Assembly: GCA_963828705.1 (NCBI GenBank)
Contig: CAWHGA010000034.1
Location: 1 to 64,000 of the forward strand
Origin: CAWDJT01 sp963828705
GTDB lineage: Bacteria > Desulfobacterota > Syntrophobacteria > Syntrophobacterales > Syntrophobacteraceae
DNA length: 64,000 bases
Direction: 5' to 3'
The translations under genes were made by a program, and so were the position numbers. Below are positions 29,101-39,200 of this stretch, one piece after another (within the stretch, counting starts at the first letter, position 1; each line of letters starts with the position of its first letter). Under the pieces are notes generated by a model, which was given only the letters and a program-made list of their open reading frames with translations, was not told the origin of the DNA and searched no databases.

Positions 29101-30635
29101 CCCGGCGACTCAGGGCCACCCCTTCGGTCTCCGCCAGAGCCAGGGACTCGGGCGTCTGACCGATGGCCGGGATCATCATTTCGGCCTCCAGGGTGAATTC
29201 GCTTCCCGGCACGGGTACCGGCCGACGTCTGCCGGAATCGTCTGGAGCGCCGAGTTCCATGCGGATGCATTCAACACCCATGACCTGGTTGTCCTGGGTC
29301 AGAATCCGCAAAGGTGCCGTCAGGTACCGAATCTCGATGCCTTCGGCCAGGGCATCCTGGATCTCGTTTTCCCTTGCCGGCATTTCGGTTGCCGAGCGGC
29401 GGTACATGATGGTGACACGCTCGGCGCCCATCCGCCGGGCGGCACGGGCAGCATCGATGGCCACATCGCCACCACCGACAATGATGACCCGGCCATCCAC
29501 CTTGGTGAGTTGCGCCGGTATTGACCTGGCGCAGGAATACCACGCCGTGCATGACACCTCTGCGTCCTCGCCGGGGATGTTGAGCAGCAGGCTTTTGTGA
29601 GCCCCAATGGCCAGATAAACCGCCTTGTAGCCCTGAGAGAGCAGCCCATCGATGGTGATGTCTCGACCCAAAGCCGTATTCAGCTTGATGTCCACACCCA
29701 TGCGGGTGATGGCTCGGATTTCCTTGTCGAGCACCGCCGGCGGCAGGCGATAATCAGGGATACCTACCCGCAGCATCCCGCCCGTCACGGAAAGAGCTTC
29801 AAAGATGGTGGGCTGAAAACCTTCCAGAGCCAGGAAATGCGCGGCGGTGAGGCCCGCCGGACCGGAACCGATGATGGCGACTTTCTCGTCGCGTTTTTGA
29901 ATGTCGGGGATCGGCAGGCTTTCAATATCCACCTGGTCAGCCACGAAGCGTTTCAAGGCGCAAATGGACACCGGTTCATCGACCTGGCCGCGCCGGCAGG
30001 CAGTCTTCGCAAGGGTGCGGGCAGATCCGACCGATGACCCCGGGCAAAGGCAGATTGCGCAGAATCACTTCCATGGCTTCCCGGTATTTGCCCTGGGCTA
30101 TGAGCGCCACATAACCGTGAGCATTGACCTGATTGGGACAGGCGTTGGTACAGGGGGAACGGTCGCGTTTGTCGATGGCAAAGGTTCCCGGAACCGCCTG
30201 CGGATAGCGCTTGTAGGCGGCCTTGCGGATGGAAAGCCCTTCATCGTATTCGTTCCCCAATTCCACCGGGCAGACGGTGGCACATTCCCCGCAACCGGTG
30301 CACTTGCTGCGGTCGATGAATCGCGAATACTGGCGGACGGTCGCCTGAAAATTCCCCACTTCGCCATTGAGAGCGGTCAGTTCGCTCAGCGTGAGCAACT
30401 GGATGTTGGGGTGGCTGCCGCATTCCACCAGTTTCGGCGAGATGATACACATCGAGCAGTCATTGGTCGGGAAGGTCTTGTCGAGTTGCGACATGGTCCC
30501 ACCGATGGCCGAAGCACGCTCCACCAGGTGGACGTAGAAACCGGAATTGGCCAGATCCAGCGCCGCCTGGATGCCGGCCACGCCGCCTCCCACCACCATG
30601 ACTGAACCTACTGGATTGCCGTTGTTTCGTTCCAT
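26190..30635 (-). CDS. hdrA: Long HdrA with inserted GltD-like NAD(P)H module (frameshifted)
   Basis: A flavoprotein of about 1,480 residues after frame correction. From ATG 30635: HdrA-type FAD motif VMVVGGGVAGIQAALDLA, TNDCSMCIISPKLVECG and a ferredoxin motif CTGCGECATVCPVE. Then a GltD-like insertion: CPNQVNAHGYVALIAQGKY, ICPHPCE, a second dinucleotide site VAIIGSGPAGLTAAHFLA, an NAD(P)H site VIIVGGGDVAIDAARAARRM and FAGGDAQSGP. HdrA wording resumes (CMACCECLQCVAACKAGA, IAWLQCVGSRDIQHGGNG, YCSGVCCMYAIKEA), followed by a complete second HdrA unit (FVCNCGINIASVVDVKEV, VIGGGVAGMNAALSLARQGF, CVGSRNDENPNCSRICCQG) ending in two ferredoxin motifs, CAACLVCVRRCP and CQGCGICVSECP. Breaks near 29975 and 28750-28820. 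A role as electron-bifurcating hub between NAD(P)H, MvhD and MetFV is inferred. Confidence 0.85.
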
Positions 30636-30640
30636 GACGG

Positions 30641-31507
30641 TTATCCCTCTACGATATTGGGCAGTTTGTCCTCCCACCCGATGGTGGCGATGAGCGCTCC
30701 GCCGTAGCCGGCGTCACGCAATCCCATAACCAGTTCGCGGGCGATCTGGACACACTCGCGGACTTTGTCCCCGGCTTTCTGAATGCGGCGGATAAGATCG
30801 GACGGCACGTGAACGTTGTCCAGGTGTCGGTCGATGTAGCTGGCCATACCGGCCGATTTGAGCAGCAGGACCGTGGGAATGATGCGACACGGGCGGTCGC
30901 CGAGACGCTTGGTAAAGCGCGCCAGGGTTTGCAGATCAAAGACCGGCGGGGTCATGAAGAACTCGGCCCCAACCGCGATCTTTTTGTCGAGCTGTTGCAG
31001 TTCCAGATCCAGCATCCCGCCACTGGCGCCGGCATTGACCGTGGAACCCACGCAGAAGGAAGGTGCTCCCTTGAGCTCAATCCCCGCCATATCACGGCCA
31101 CCCTCCAGTTTCTGGATGCCTTCCAGCAGTTCCAGGAGGTCGATGTCATAGACCCCGCGGGTCCGGTGATGGTCGCCGAAGCTCGGGTCGTCGCCGGTCA
31201 CTGCCATGATGTTGGCGATGCCCAGCGCATGGGCTGCCAGAAGATCGGCCTGGAGCGCCAACCGATTGCGGTCGCGGCAACACATCTGGAGCACGGTTTC
31301 GAGCCCCTTGCCCGCCAGGACCATGCACCCGCCCAGAGAACTCATGCGCATCACCGCATTGCTCATTTCCGGCACCACAAAGGCATCCACGCGATTCTTG
31401 ACGCGCGTGGCGTGAGCCACCATCGCAGATACGTCCACCCCCTTGGGGGGTTCCATCTCCGCTAGAACCACGAACTCCCCGGAGGCCAGTTTCTCTCGTA
31501 GGCTCAT
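30641..31507 (-). CDS. metF: Second methylenetetrahydrofolate reductase-like protein
   Basis: Intact 288-residue MetF-family TIM barrel, clearly diverged from the copy at 24076: VVLAEMEPPKGVDVSAM, VDAFVVPEMSNAVMRMSS, LETVLQMCCRDRNRLALQAD, NIMAVTGDDPSFGDHHRT and a C-terminal IATIGWEDKLPNIVEG. I start at ATG 31507, seven bases after GGAGGG; an in-frame ATG at 31522 lies inside that ribosome site. Six bases separate its stop from the hdrA start. Two MetF paralogs bracketing hdrA-mvhD-metV suggest two substrates or a heteromeric reductase; which is catalytic cannot be told from sequence. Confidence 0.88.
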   Translation of the reverse strand: MSLREKLASGEFVVLAEMEPPKGVDVSAMVAHATRVKNRVDAFVVPEMSNAVMRMSSLGGCMVLAGKGLETVLQMCCRDRNRLALQADLLAAHALGIANIMAVTGDDPSFGDHHRTRGVYDIDLLELLEGIQKLEGGRDMAGIELKGAPSFCVGSTVNAGASGGMLDLELQQLDKKIAVGAEFFMTPPVFDLQTLARFTKRLGDRPCRIIPTVLLLKSAGMASYIDRHLDNVHVPSDLIRRIQKAGDKVRECVQIARELVMGLRDAGYGGALIATIGWEDKLPNIVEG

Positions 31508-31574
31508 CCCATTTCCCTCCAATTCTGGTTACTCTCCTCACGCCCTGAAGCACGCCAACCCCTTTCCGGTTGAT

Positions 31575-31686
31575 CCCTCTCCCCCACGTGGAGGAGAGGG
31601 CCAGGGTGAGGCGGGTGCCCAGGATTCATCCAGCCTCCTCACCCATCCCCAACCCGATCCCGCCCCGCGCGGGAGGGAGAGGGGGT
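31575..31686. repeat. Intergenic palindromic repeat (CCCTCTCC/GGAGAGGG type)
   Basis: Starts with a hairpin CCCTCTCC-N10-GGAGAGGG (31575-31600), continues with CCAGGGTGAGG, and ends with a CCTCCTCACC...GGGAGGGAGAGGGG inverted copy. This is a widespread REP-like intergenic sequence. It fills much of the gap between the receiver gene and metF2. The remainder to 31932 contains phrases such as GGTTTCTGGTTTCCGGCG with no coding signal. Confidence 0.6.
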
Positions 31687-31932
31687 GTTTGCAGCGCATC
31701 GCTCCTGATCCCTTTAGCGTGGTGGCTCGAACCAATGGAGCTTTCTAAAGCAACGATTTCCGGACATCTCCCACAGCCATTTTGGCGAATTCCCATCTGG
31801 GATGTTGCGCTTTGTCTTCCGCCATCTGCTACTCGCTACCCGGTCTCCAGTTTCGCTTTTGGGGTCTACCATCTGGGATCCGGTGTCTCGTTGACTGGTT
31901 TCTGGTTTCCGGCGTCTCCAACCCAGGACCCT

Positions 31933-32313
31933 TCAGATCAGGGAACGCGCCATGGCATTGGAAATGGCCAACGTCAGCTCTTCCATGCCGAAGGAAGTGA
32001 CGTGATAGTAGAAGATGCCCTTTTGCCTTATGGTGCTTTCCTGTTCCGGATTGTTCTCTTCCGTGGTGATGATGATGGGAAGGTGGCGACAGAGCCCTTT
32101 GATGATGGGGATGGCTTCGTAACCCATGGCCTGGGCCATGCAAACATCCATGACCAGTACATGGATCTTTTCGCTTTGCAGCGTCACAAGAGCATCATTA
32201 ATGTTGTCGACGACTTTGACCTCATAACCCTTTTCGGCCAGCCACGGATGGAGGGCCACTGCCAGGCTGGAGCCAGGTTCAGCGATCATCAAAGTGGGAC
32301 ACTTGTGAACCAT
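31933..32313 (-). CDS. Degenerate CheY-like receiver protein
   Basis: Intact 126-residue receiver-fold protein. The phospho-acceptor Asp remains (VLVMDVCMAQAMGY) and Thr84 is present (IIITTEENNP), but the acidic pair is reduced to a Glu (LMIAEPGSS) and the conserved Lys is replaced by His (FYYHVTSFGMEEL). Phosphorylation may therefore be weak or absent, as in atypical receivers. A sigma-54-type promoter lies about 160 bases upstream (32475-32492). The metF2-hdrA genes follow about 425 bases downstream on the same strand, so this may be the first gene of that locus. Start ATG 32313 follows GGGAGGAGGC. Confidence 0.8.
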   Translation of the reverse strand: MVHKCPTLMIAEPGSSLAVALHPWLAEKGYEVKVVDNINDALVTLQSEKIHVLVMDVCMAQAMGYEAIPIIKGLCRHLPIIITTEENNPEQESTIRQKGIFYYHVTSFGMEELTLAISNAMARSLI

Positions 32314-32923
32314 GCCTCCTCCCCAAGAAACAAACGCAGCCAGAAAGGAATTGCCCTATCGGTTCAACGTTCCAGGTAGCTAGGTGATCACCATCCCAGC
32401 CAACCCAAAATCACTCTGTCACTCATACTTACCTACAAACCATGCATTACAGCCTCCAACACGCCCATGAACAATGGCAACACCTGTGCCAACTCCCGTA
32501 TAGGGAAATATCGCTATTGTTTTCAATTATATATGCGAAAGTAAGGAAGGCTTCGAAGGGGGACCGGGATGGGGCAAAATGCCCCATGCGCCCCGGGTAT
32601 TAGACCATAACATACTGAATAATTCATTAGAATTTGGCAAATGAGGTAAAAACGCCCCATCAACAAGAAGCTCTGAACTCAAAACGATTAGAAGACAAAT
32701 GCTCGCGGCGAGGCTTTTTGCCACATGATTCGCTCTCTCAGCGTTCCATATCACCATAGACACTGGGCTTTCCCTTCACGCTTTCACCTTGAAGATCCTG
32801 AGAAATAGCGACTGGACAGGTTGCAATCTGGACTTGATCCGTGCACAATTATATAGTCCTACAGTAGTCACTGACTAAGCAGCCAAATCACGGGAAAATG
32901 TCCACAGGATCGCAGGAGGGGTT
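32314..32923. other. Intergenic region with promoter and hairpin
   Basis: Besides the sigma-54 promoter at 32475-32492, an 8-bp perfect hairpin ATGGGGCA-AAA-TGCCCCAT stands at 32569-32587. A minus-strand frame at 32527-32763 has one hydrophobic helix but no ribosome site or recognisable family; I do not call it a gene. Confidence 0.5.
32475..32492 (-). promoter_or_regulatory. Putative sigma-54 promoter for the receiver gene
   Basis: Reads TTGGCACAGGTGTTGCCA on the minus strand: GG and GC separated by exactly 10 bases, in the TTGGCAC-N5-TTGC context of the -24/-12 consensus. Start of transcription is expected near 32465, about 150 bases before the gene at 32313. Confidence 0.65.
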
Positions 32924-33178
32924 ATGACCTTTGAAGAGTTCTTCAAGAGATGCCAAACAGAACCCACGGTGAGCGACTTCGAGTCGTATCTGGCGTATTG
33001 CGTTTTTGGGAAAAGCGCCGGCGAGCTCCAATCGCGGGAAAAGATCACCGTGGAGATGTACAGCTACACTCGGGATCAGGCCTTCGAGAAGCGCGACGAA
33101 AAGGCGGCCCGGCTGCTGTATGATCTTGCCAAGGCCGCCAATTGGAAGGAGGGTGACTGGGAGGGTGCGTTGCGTTAG
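32924..33178 (+). CDS. Small hypothetical protein (84 aa)
   Basis: An intact 84-residue acidic/basic mixed helical protein (MTFEEFFKRCQTEPTVSDFE ... NWKEGDWEGALR) starting at ATG 32924 behind a very good AGGAGGGG site. No membrane helix, Cys motif or known domain is visible. The only plus-strand gene in a long minus-strand region; the function is unknown. The strong ribosome site is the main evidence that it is real. Confidence 0.6.
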   Translation: MTFEEFFKRCQTEPTVSDFESYLAYCVFGKSAGELQSREKITVEMYSYTRDQAFEKRDEKAARLLYDLAKAANWKEGDWEGALR

Positions 33179-33275
33179 GTTCTGGCCTGACAGCCAGGGC
33201 TACCCGACCGCCAGACCTCGATGAGCACAACCGACAGTGTTCTTCGGGCGGCAACCATTGTGGAATGGTTGCTCG

Positions 33276-34207
33276 CTACGTGTGGAGGAATTCTCGGGTA
33301 AGTTTGCCCCATTCCAGGTCGGGCACATTGCCGACCACATCCTCGATCAAACCGCCATCGGCATAGGTCATGCCCACGGTGCTCACCATCTGTACCAGCT
33401 TCTGGTGTTCGGCATGGATCCATTCGTTGCTCTCCTTGCCGTACAGCAGGTCTTTGAGGTTCTCCTTCATGGCCACCGGATCCAGCACCATCAGCCAGCC
33501 ATCGTTGTAGGGCTCGTCTTTCACCTTCCGGGGTTCTTTGGAGGCCTGGTAGTTTACCGCCGCCACCACACCCGAGATCGGTGAAAGCACCGTAGCCTGC
33601 TTGCCCATGCGCTCAAAAGCCGCTCCCGTTTCACTGAATTTCACCGCTTCACCGGTCAGGGGCAGATCGATTTTGTCCACCGGTCCAAACAGCCGCATGC
33701 TGAAATCATCCAACCCGATGCGGATGCGGCCGCCGTGTTCGACTCTGGCCCAGGTATGGCCCAGGTGGAAGAAATGCCCTTCGGGCAGCCGGTAGCCGTC
33801 CACCTGGAAAGAGCTGGAGATATGGTACGGCATCTGGAGTTCCAGACCATCCTCAAGCAACTGATCGAAGGCAGCAACTGTGACATTCGAAGTCGTAGGG
33901 GCACAGTCGTGAAGGCGCCCGGCCGGTGAGGGTATGGCGGCACTTGCGGGTTTGTCCCTGACGCTGCTTCATTTTTTCCTGCCAGGGAATGATGTGTGGC
34001 CTTCTTGCCTTGCGGCGAAAGTCCCTGAATGCGTGCCAAAGCGTTCTTGTCCGCGGTTTCCTTCATGGCCCGATCAAAGGCGCAGGTGTGGCAGTTGTAG
34101 TAGTTGTTGCAGAGCTTGAAGTCGATGACCCGGGCTTCCATCCAGATGCATTGCTCCTCGCTTTGGGGCACAGCCCTGAATCCTGTCGGTTTGCTCATCG
34201 TAACCAT
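33276..34207 (-). CDS. GcvH-like lipoyl protein with duplicated Cys motif (frameshifted)
   Basis: The C-terminal half is a biotinyl/lipoyl-type H-protein domain: HFFHLGHTWARVEHGGRIRI, IDLPLTGEAVKFSE, and ERMGKQATVLSPISGVVAAV, where the Lys aligns with the lipoyl-lysine of GcvH. The N-terminal half has two related Cys motifs: CNNYYNCHTCAFDRAMKE and, after a frame break, CPYDFECHSCAFDQLLED. Start at ATG 34207 after AAGGAGG. Breaks near 33985 and 33875 (one extra T after CACAGTTGC restores the frame). It lies behind the sigma-54 promoter at 34288-34303 and next to a sigma-54 activator, not with glycine-cleavage genes, so it is probably a specialised carrier or sensor and not part of GcvPTH. Confidence 0.72.
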
Positions 34208-34287
34208 GGTCGTGTCCTCCTTTTCTATGATTGACAACGGTTGTTCCGTTCGGGTTGCCTCTTCTGGTGTCTTGCCATGATCAATAA

Positions 34288-34303
34288 GCAAACCCTGTGC
34301 CAC
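34288..34303 (-). promoter_or_regulatory. Sigma-54 promoter upstream of the GcvH-like gene
   Basis: On the minus strand GTGGCACAGGGTTTGC matches the TGGCAC-N5-TTGC consensus exactly, with GG and GC 10 bases apart, about 80 bases before ATG 34207. The sigma-54 activator gene lies 1 kb away. Confidence 0.78.
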
Positions 34304-34728
34304 TTCTGTTGGATACGTATAACCAATCAGAATCATTAGGAATAATTAACATGTTGTAGAACACAGGCGACGAGGATTCAGCACGAAATGTGAGTAATAC
34401 CACATATGGAACGCTAGATGAATTGTTAACATTATTGATATATATTATATAAATTAGCAGTATTGCAAAACACCACGGCATGTGGCGATTTCCAACACAT
34501 AGAGGAAAGTTCGGAGAAAGGATCCAAGGGAAGCGGCAAACTCAACCGGTAGAGTCCGGCAGATATCACCGGCAAATCCTTTGGCACATCCTGCCGCGGT
34601 CGCTAATGGCAAAGGCATCTGGGCTTACAAGCGGCTGAACCAGCACAACGGAGGGATGCTAGGGCCGCAACCAGAGTTCGGACACATGGAGCTGCCAGAG
34701 AGATAGAGGGCTCTTCCTCAAGATCGAA
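34304..34728. other. Intergenic region, AT-rich then GC-rich, no gene seen
   Basis: A very AT-rich stretch (about 34340-34470, including TATATATTATATAAAT) could hold activator or IHF sites for the adjacent sigma-54 promoter, the usual arrangement. The 34500-34728 part shows no coding signal, tRNA or clear hairpin. Confidence 0.45.
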
Positions 34729-35296
34729 CTACTTCAGGAACAGATCGGTGGCCATGTGCCAGAGCATCAGGTCGCGGCAGGCGGGGCAGAAGTAGGCGAA
34801 CTTGCGGTCGGCGCACGCCAGGCCGGTGGAATAGTGCATGACGCAATCCGGGTCGGCACAATGGCGCATCCCGAAGGTGTGGCCAAGTTCGTGGATGGCT
34901 TCCTTTTCCAGGCGGCTGATCAGCGTCGGGCAGCCCGGGGTGGGATGGTCCTGGGCTTCGCCGCCCAGGCGGAAAGAGGAAATCACGGTGCCCTTGCCGC
35001 CGAACTGAGCCTCACCAAACACAAAGGAAAAGATCGGGCTGAACAGATCCACATGGGTCACGCCCAGAATCTTCAGCCCGTCCGGTGGGCACAACGACAG
35101 CAGGTTCTTCAGGATCACGTTGGAATTGTATTGTTGCCGGACCGCATCCAGGGCGTAGGCCGGGACCCCCTGATTGGGCGATAATCTTGACCCGCAGGCC
35201 GAACTGCTCACTGATGCTTTCGGCCATGCTGGCCAGGTGTTCTTCGCGGATGTCACCCATGGGCACGACGTATATGAGGCTGGGGCGAACGATCAT
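34729..35296 (-). CDS. Archaemetzincin-family metalloprotease (one frameshift)
   Basis: A zinc protease of the archaemetzincin (AMZ) family, about 188 residues after correction. The diagnostic zinc site reads HELGHTFGMRHC, followed by DCVMHYSTGLACADR and CPACRDLM, giving the family's additional four-Cys zinc site. The N-terminus MIVRPSLIYVVPMGDIREEH is in another frame; the break is near 35175. The start at ATG 35296 is 7 bases after the stop of the sigma-54 regulator, so the two form one operon. The family is present in archaea, vertebrates and some bacteria; physiological substrates in bacteria are unknown. Confidence 0.85.
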
Positions 35297-35302
35297 AATG
35301 AA

Positions 35303-36656
<1,354 letters not shown>

Positions 36657-36739
36657 CGTCTCACCTTCTGCTGCGCTTCTGAATGCCTCCGGCAGCTGTC
36701 GTAGCCTCCAAATCAATGACGTCACACATCTGTCATGGC

Positions 36740-38724
36740 TCAAATTCGCAAGGCGCTATCGCAATCTACATCCGGCAGTATCCAGTCGGAATTGCCTTTG
36801 CAGGCATCCACCGTGGAACCACTGCGGTGCACCTGGCAACTGCAGGGCGAAACTGAGTGCCCTGCCCACCTCGCTCTGAACCCGGATCTCACCGTGATGC
36901 TGACGGATGATGCCGTAGGCCACGGAGAGCCCCAGCCCGACCCCCTTGGTTTCAGCCTTGGTGGTAAAGAAAGGCTCGAAGATCCTTTCCAGGTCTTCTT
37001 CCGGAATGCCCACCCCGGTATCGCTGATCTCAATAGTAACAAGGCTGCGTTCCGGATCGAAATGGGTCGAAACGCTCAAGACACCACCACGCGGCATGGC
37101 CTCGATGGCATTCCAGAATGATGTTGATAAAGGCCTGCTGCAACCTCTTGAAGTCACATGACAAGAAGGGCATACTCCGGGGCAAACGAGGTGTGGATCT
37201 TGATTTGATCCAGCTCCGCACGGTGTCTCAGCATCTCGAGGGTCTTGTCCAACAGCTCATGGATATTGTTTTCCTTGATCTCGATGTCGCCCTGGCGGGA
37301 AAAGTCCAGCAGATTTCTCGCCAGGTTGGCGCAGCGGCGTCGCTTCCGCTATCCAGATGGGAAATATACTCGGACAGCTCCGGTAGGCGATGGACAGGGA
37401 ACGGCTCTTGTTGAAAGATCCTTGCCACCAGTTTGGAAAATGTCAGCACGCTGGTGAGAGGGTTGTTGATCTCATGGGCTATTTCCGCCGCCAGCTTGCC
37501 AATGGATGCCAGTCGCTGCGACAGCCACAGCGACTTCTCAACCTGCTTCCGCTCGGTGATGTCCCGCACAAATCCCACCGTGGCCAGCTTGGCCTTCGTA
37601 CAAAGGAGGGGGCAACGCTGAAAAAGGCGGTGATGGGCACACCGTCTTTGCGCACCAGCTTGATTTCGTAGACCTGATTCATGATTTCCCCGCGCATGCC
37701 TCCGACGGTAGCGCTCCATCGCCTCCTCCAGATCGTCGGGATGAACCAGGTCCTTGGCCCCCTTGTGGACCAGTTCCTCCAGACGTATAGCCGGTGATTC
37801 TGCAGAAGGCCTCGTTGGTGTAACGAAAACGGGCCTCCATGCCCTCGTGGTCCTGAATGATGAAAATCCCGAGGTCGGCCATGTTGGCAGCATCCACGAT
37901 GGCCTGATGGCGGGTTTCGAATTCCTTCACCTCGTACTGCAGCTGTTTGGTTTTGGTGATATCCTTCAACTGGCCCAGTTTGCCGATGGAGCCGTCTCGC
38001 CCCTTGATGGGAAAGCTCCTGACCTGGAAGGTCTTTCCCAGATTCGGCAATTGGTATTCCTGGAAACCACAGGTTTCATGGCGGATCGCATCCATCACCG
38101 ACCAGGGACAAACGGAATCACGCCCAAACAGGGCCTGATAGCAGATTTCCCCGACACGGTCCCCCACCAAGTCAATGAGGGCCTTATTCATGAATTCAAT
38201 GCGGTAGTCGCTGGAAACGATGTAGATGCCATCTTCCAGGTTGTTTGCCATCCAGGCGAAGGCCTGATGCTCGGATTCCAAGGCCAGTTCGGTGTATTTC
38301 TGGGCGGTAATATCGTTGAGCACGCCCTGCAGGGACAGGAATCCTCCGTCATCCTCACAGGAAATGCGCCCACGCATCTTGACCCAGCGGACTTTCCCCT
38401 GCCGGTTGACGATTCTGTGCTCGGACATGAAATATTTGTCGGATCCCAGGGCTTTGGTGAGCGAATCCCTGACCGCCTGGCGATCTTCCTCATGAACCAC
38501 GTCCAGCCAGTTCATCTTGCCGCCGAGGAAGTCCATCGGATCATAACCGGTCAAATCGGAGATCTTCCTGTCAATGAACTGGAAGGTCCAACCTTTGCCG
38601 ATCTTGAAGGTGAGGAGATCGATGGTCTCGAAGTGCAGAGGCTGAGGATCGCCTTGTTGCTGGCGACAAGCTGTTCCAGCTCTGCCACTTTTCGCTGCAG
38701 TTCCTCGTAACTCGGCTTCTTCAT
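36740..38724 (-). CDS. Multi-PAS sensor histidine kinase (multiple frameshifts)
   Basis: A soluble kinase of about 660 residues without membrane helices. From ATG 38724 (MKKPSYEELQRKVAELEQL, a short coiled coil) there are at least three PAS domains: ISDLTGYDPMDFLG, YRIEFMNKALIDLVGDRVGE and RYTNEAFCRITGYT. The H-box is RLASIGKLAAEIAHEINNPL, the N-box includes AFINIILNAIEAMPRGG in reconstructed form, and the G-boxes are ISDTGVGIPEEDLERIFEPF and GVGLGLSVAYGII. The Cys in GRDSVCPWSVMD may be a redox or ligand residue. Breaks near 38650, 37800, 37620, 37340 and 37160; the exact stop (36740 or 36756) depends on them. Paired with the NtrC-type regulator downstream. Cytoplasmic signal expected. Confidence 0.8.
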
Positions 38725-39051
38725 GGCGTTATCGTCCTCGTCGTATCCTGCGACTTTCCTGCCAACGCCCTTACCTGACCTCGACCGGTGCCAATATCCA
38801 TTAGGCAGCCCGGATCATCCCGAACAAGGTCATTGCCCCAAGCCATTTCGGCCTCAACACGGCAGGTACCGATTCACACCACAGGTCAGTTCTTGGTAAG
38901 TATTATAACAATGGCAGCAGAATGGGTAATTTATATGAGCAACCAACGGGACAGGGAGGGATCCGCGCGCAACGGGCGCAACTTCGCAGCTTTGAACGCA
39001 AGGCAGCCATATGTTGACTATCTCGTAAAGGGTCGGAAAACACCATTTCTA

Positions 39052-39200
39052 GTCATCCCGAAATGAGCCGGAATCCAGGAAGTTTAAGACCTTATAGCCG
39101 CACTGGCCCCCGGCTTTTATGTGAAAGTCCGGCCGTCACACCCGCGAAGCTGAGTATCCAGGACATTCTTCTGAATTCCCACCTGCGCGGGAATGACCAC
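39052..39200. repeat. Dispersed repeat (TTCCCACCTGCGCGGGAATGAC type)
   Basis: Contains GTCATCCCGAAATGAGCCGG and, at 39177-39200, the palindromic unit GAATTCCCACCTGCGCGGG followed by AATGAC. This is the common REP unit that encodes IPAQAGIQ when translated. It overlaps the end of the dnaE2 frame. Upstream, 38725-39051 shows no gene. Confidence 0.6.

Noticed and set aside
33860..33900. TGA in the GcvH-like gene considered as selenocysteine
   Set aside because: The residues after it only match the family in another frame; one extra T explains the stop, unlike the mvhD case where the same frame continues.
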